DNA from: an uncultured Chloroflexota bacterium
GTDB taxonomy: Bacteria; Chloroflexota; Limnocylindria; Limnocylindrales; CSP1-4
Assembly (NCBI GenBank): GCA_903930745.1
Contig: CAIYZX010000359.1
Coordinates: 1 to 12,151 of the forward strand
Direction: 5' to 3'
DNA length: 12,151 bases
Part shown: positions 11,931 to 12,151 of the stretch, piece by piece
Position numbering within the stretch: position 1 is the stretch's first letter
Layout: each line of letters starts with the position of its first letter
The notes under the pieces: generated by a model
The model's database searches: none
What the model was told of the DNA's origin: nothing
The model's input: the letters and a program-made list of their open reading frames with translations, nothing else
Translations under genes and position numbers: made by a program

Positions 11931-12151
11931 GCCTCGTCCACCCAGTCCAGCGTCCGGGTCACGGCCTTCCGCCAGCCGGCGAGACCCGTGGCCCGCCATG
12001 CGTCCGGGGCCTGGGGAGTCCAGCGCCGGCTCTCCTGCCAGTTGGCGCGGAGATCGTCCTGGTCATGCCAGTAGCCCACGGCGAGGCCGGCGGCGTACGC
12101 GGCGCCCAGCGCGGTGGTCTCGGCGACGCGCGGCCGCACCACCGGCACGTC
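11927..12151 (-). CDS. glpK: Glycerol kinase GlpK, C-terminal end (cut by window edge)
   Basis: The last 74 codons of a gene that begins beyond the right edge. The visible residues VVRPRVAETTALGAAYAAGL followed by AVGYW match the conserved C-terminal block of FGGY-family glycerol kinases, and the tryptophan-spaced tail also fits. The enzyme phosphorylates glycerol with ATP to give glycerol-3-phosphate. Catalytic and allosteric sites are outside the window. A GTG at 12146-12148 is internal, not a start, since the frame remains open to the edge and conserved residues precede it. Its TGA overlaps the GTG of the panE-like gene. With plsY downstream, the strand carries both production and use of glycerol-3-phosphate. 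Confidence 0.85.
   Translation of the reverse strand, partial: DVPVVRPRVAETTALGAAYAAGLAVGYWHDQDDLRANWQESRRWTPQAPDAWRATGLAGWRKAVTRTLDWVDEA

Overview
This window looks like a chromosomal housekeeping stretch from a very GC-rich bacterium. Codon third positions are almost all G or C, GTG starts are frequent, and genes are tightly packed with 4-bp overlaps. A MEP-pathway gene, a CNNM/CorC-type protein, a probable F420-dependent PPOX-fold protein and a polyprenyl synthetase of the DDxLGIWG type together suggest Chloroflexota (Limnocylindria-like) or a deep actinobacterial lineage. That assignment is an inference from protein character, not from any search. I see no tRNA, rRNA, insertion sequence, phage gene or CRISPR array.

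Layout: (1) 1-1724, plus strand: the 3' end of rsmA, then ispE, then ridA overlapping ispE by ATGA, closed by a GC-rich hairpin just after ridA. (2) 1725-4669, plus strand: a TTGACA-N17-CAGAAT promoter, a candidate 28-codon leader ORF, glmU and a CNNM/CorC membrane protein, each overlapping the next by GTGA. (3) 4718-5740, minus strand: a polyprenyl diphosphate synthase convergent with the CNNM gene. (4) 5741-10190, plus strand: a 200-bp divergent gap, a family 2 glycosyltransferase with a long C-terminal extension, recO, a PPOX-fold protein and an M19 dipeptidase (the last two overlap by GTGA). (5) 10187-12151, minus strand: plsY, a panE-like reductase and the C-terminal end of glpK. glpK and panE overlap by GTGA. 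plsY and the dipeptidase end tail to tail on a shared CTAG.

How the genes fit together: ispE makes an intermediate of IPP/DMAPP, which the polyprenyl synthase condenses. glmU makes UDP-GlcNAc for peptidoglycan and surface glycans, possibly including the product of the nearby glycosyltransferase. glpK makes glycerol-3-phosphate and plsY acylates it in phospholipid synthesis, with a ketopantoate-reductase-type gene between them. RidA and RsmA are general maintenance enzymes, and RecO acts in DNA repair.

No gene here is clearly a new defence, mobile or biosynthetic system. The most unusual signals are small translation-control structures. One is a perfect triple 11-bp repeat before ispE that encodes two 4-codon minicistrons chained by ATGA to the ispE start. 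The other is a proline-rich leader ORF whose stop overlaps the glmU start. Two genes (plsY and the polyprenyl synthase) also carry an almost identical -10-like box exactly 8 nt before the start codon, which suggests leaderless transcripts.
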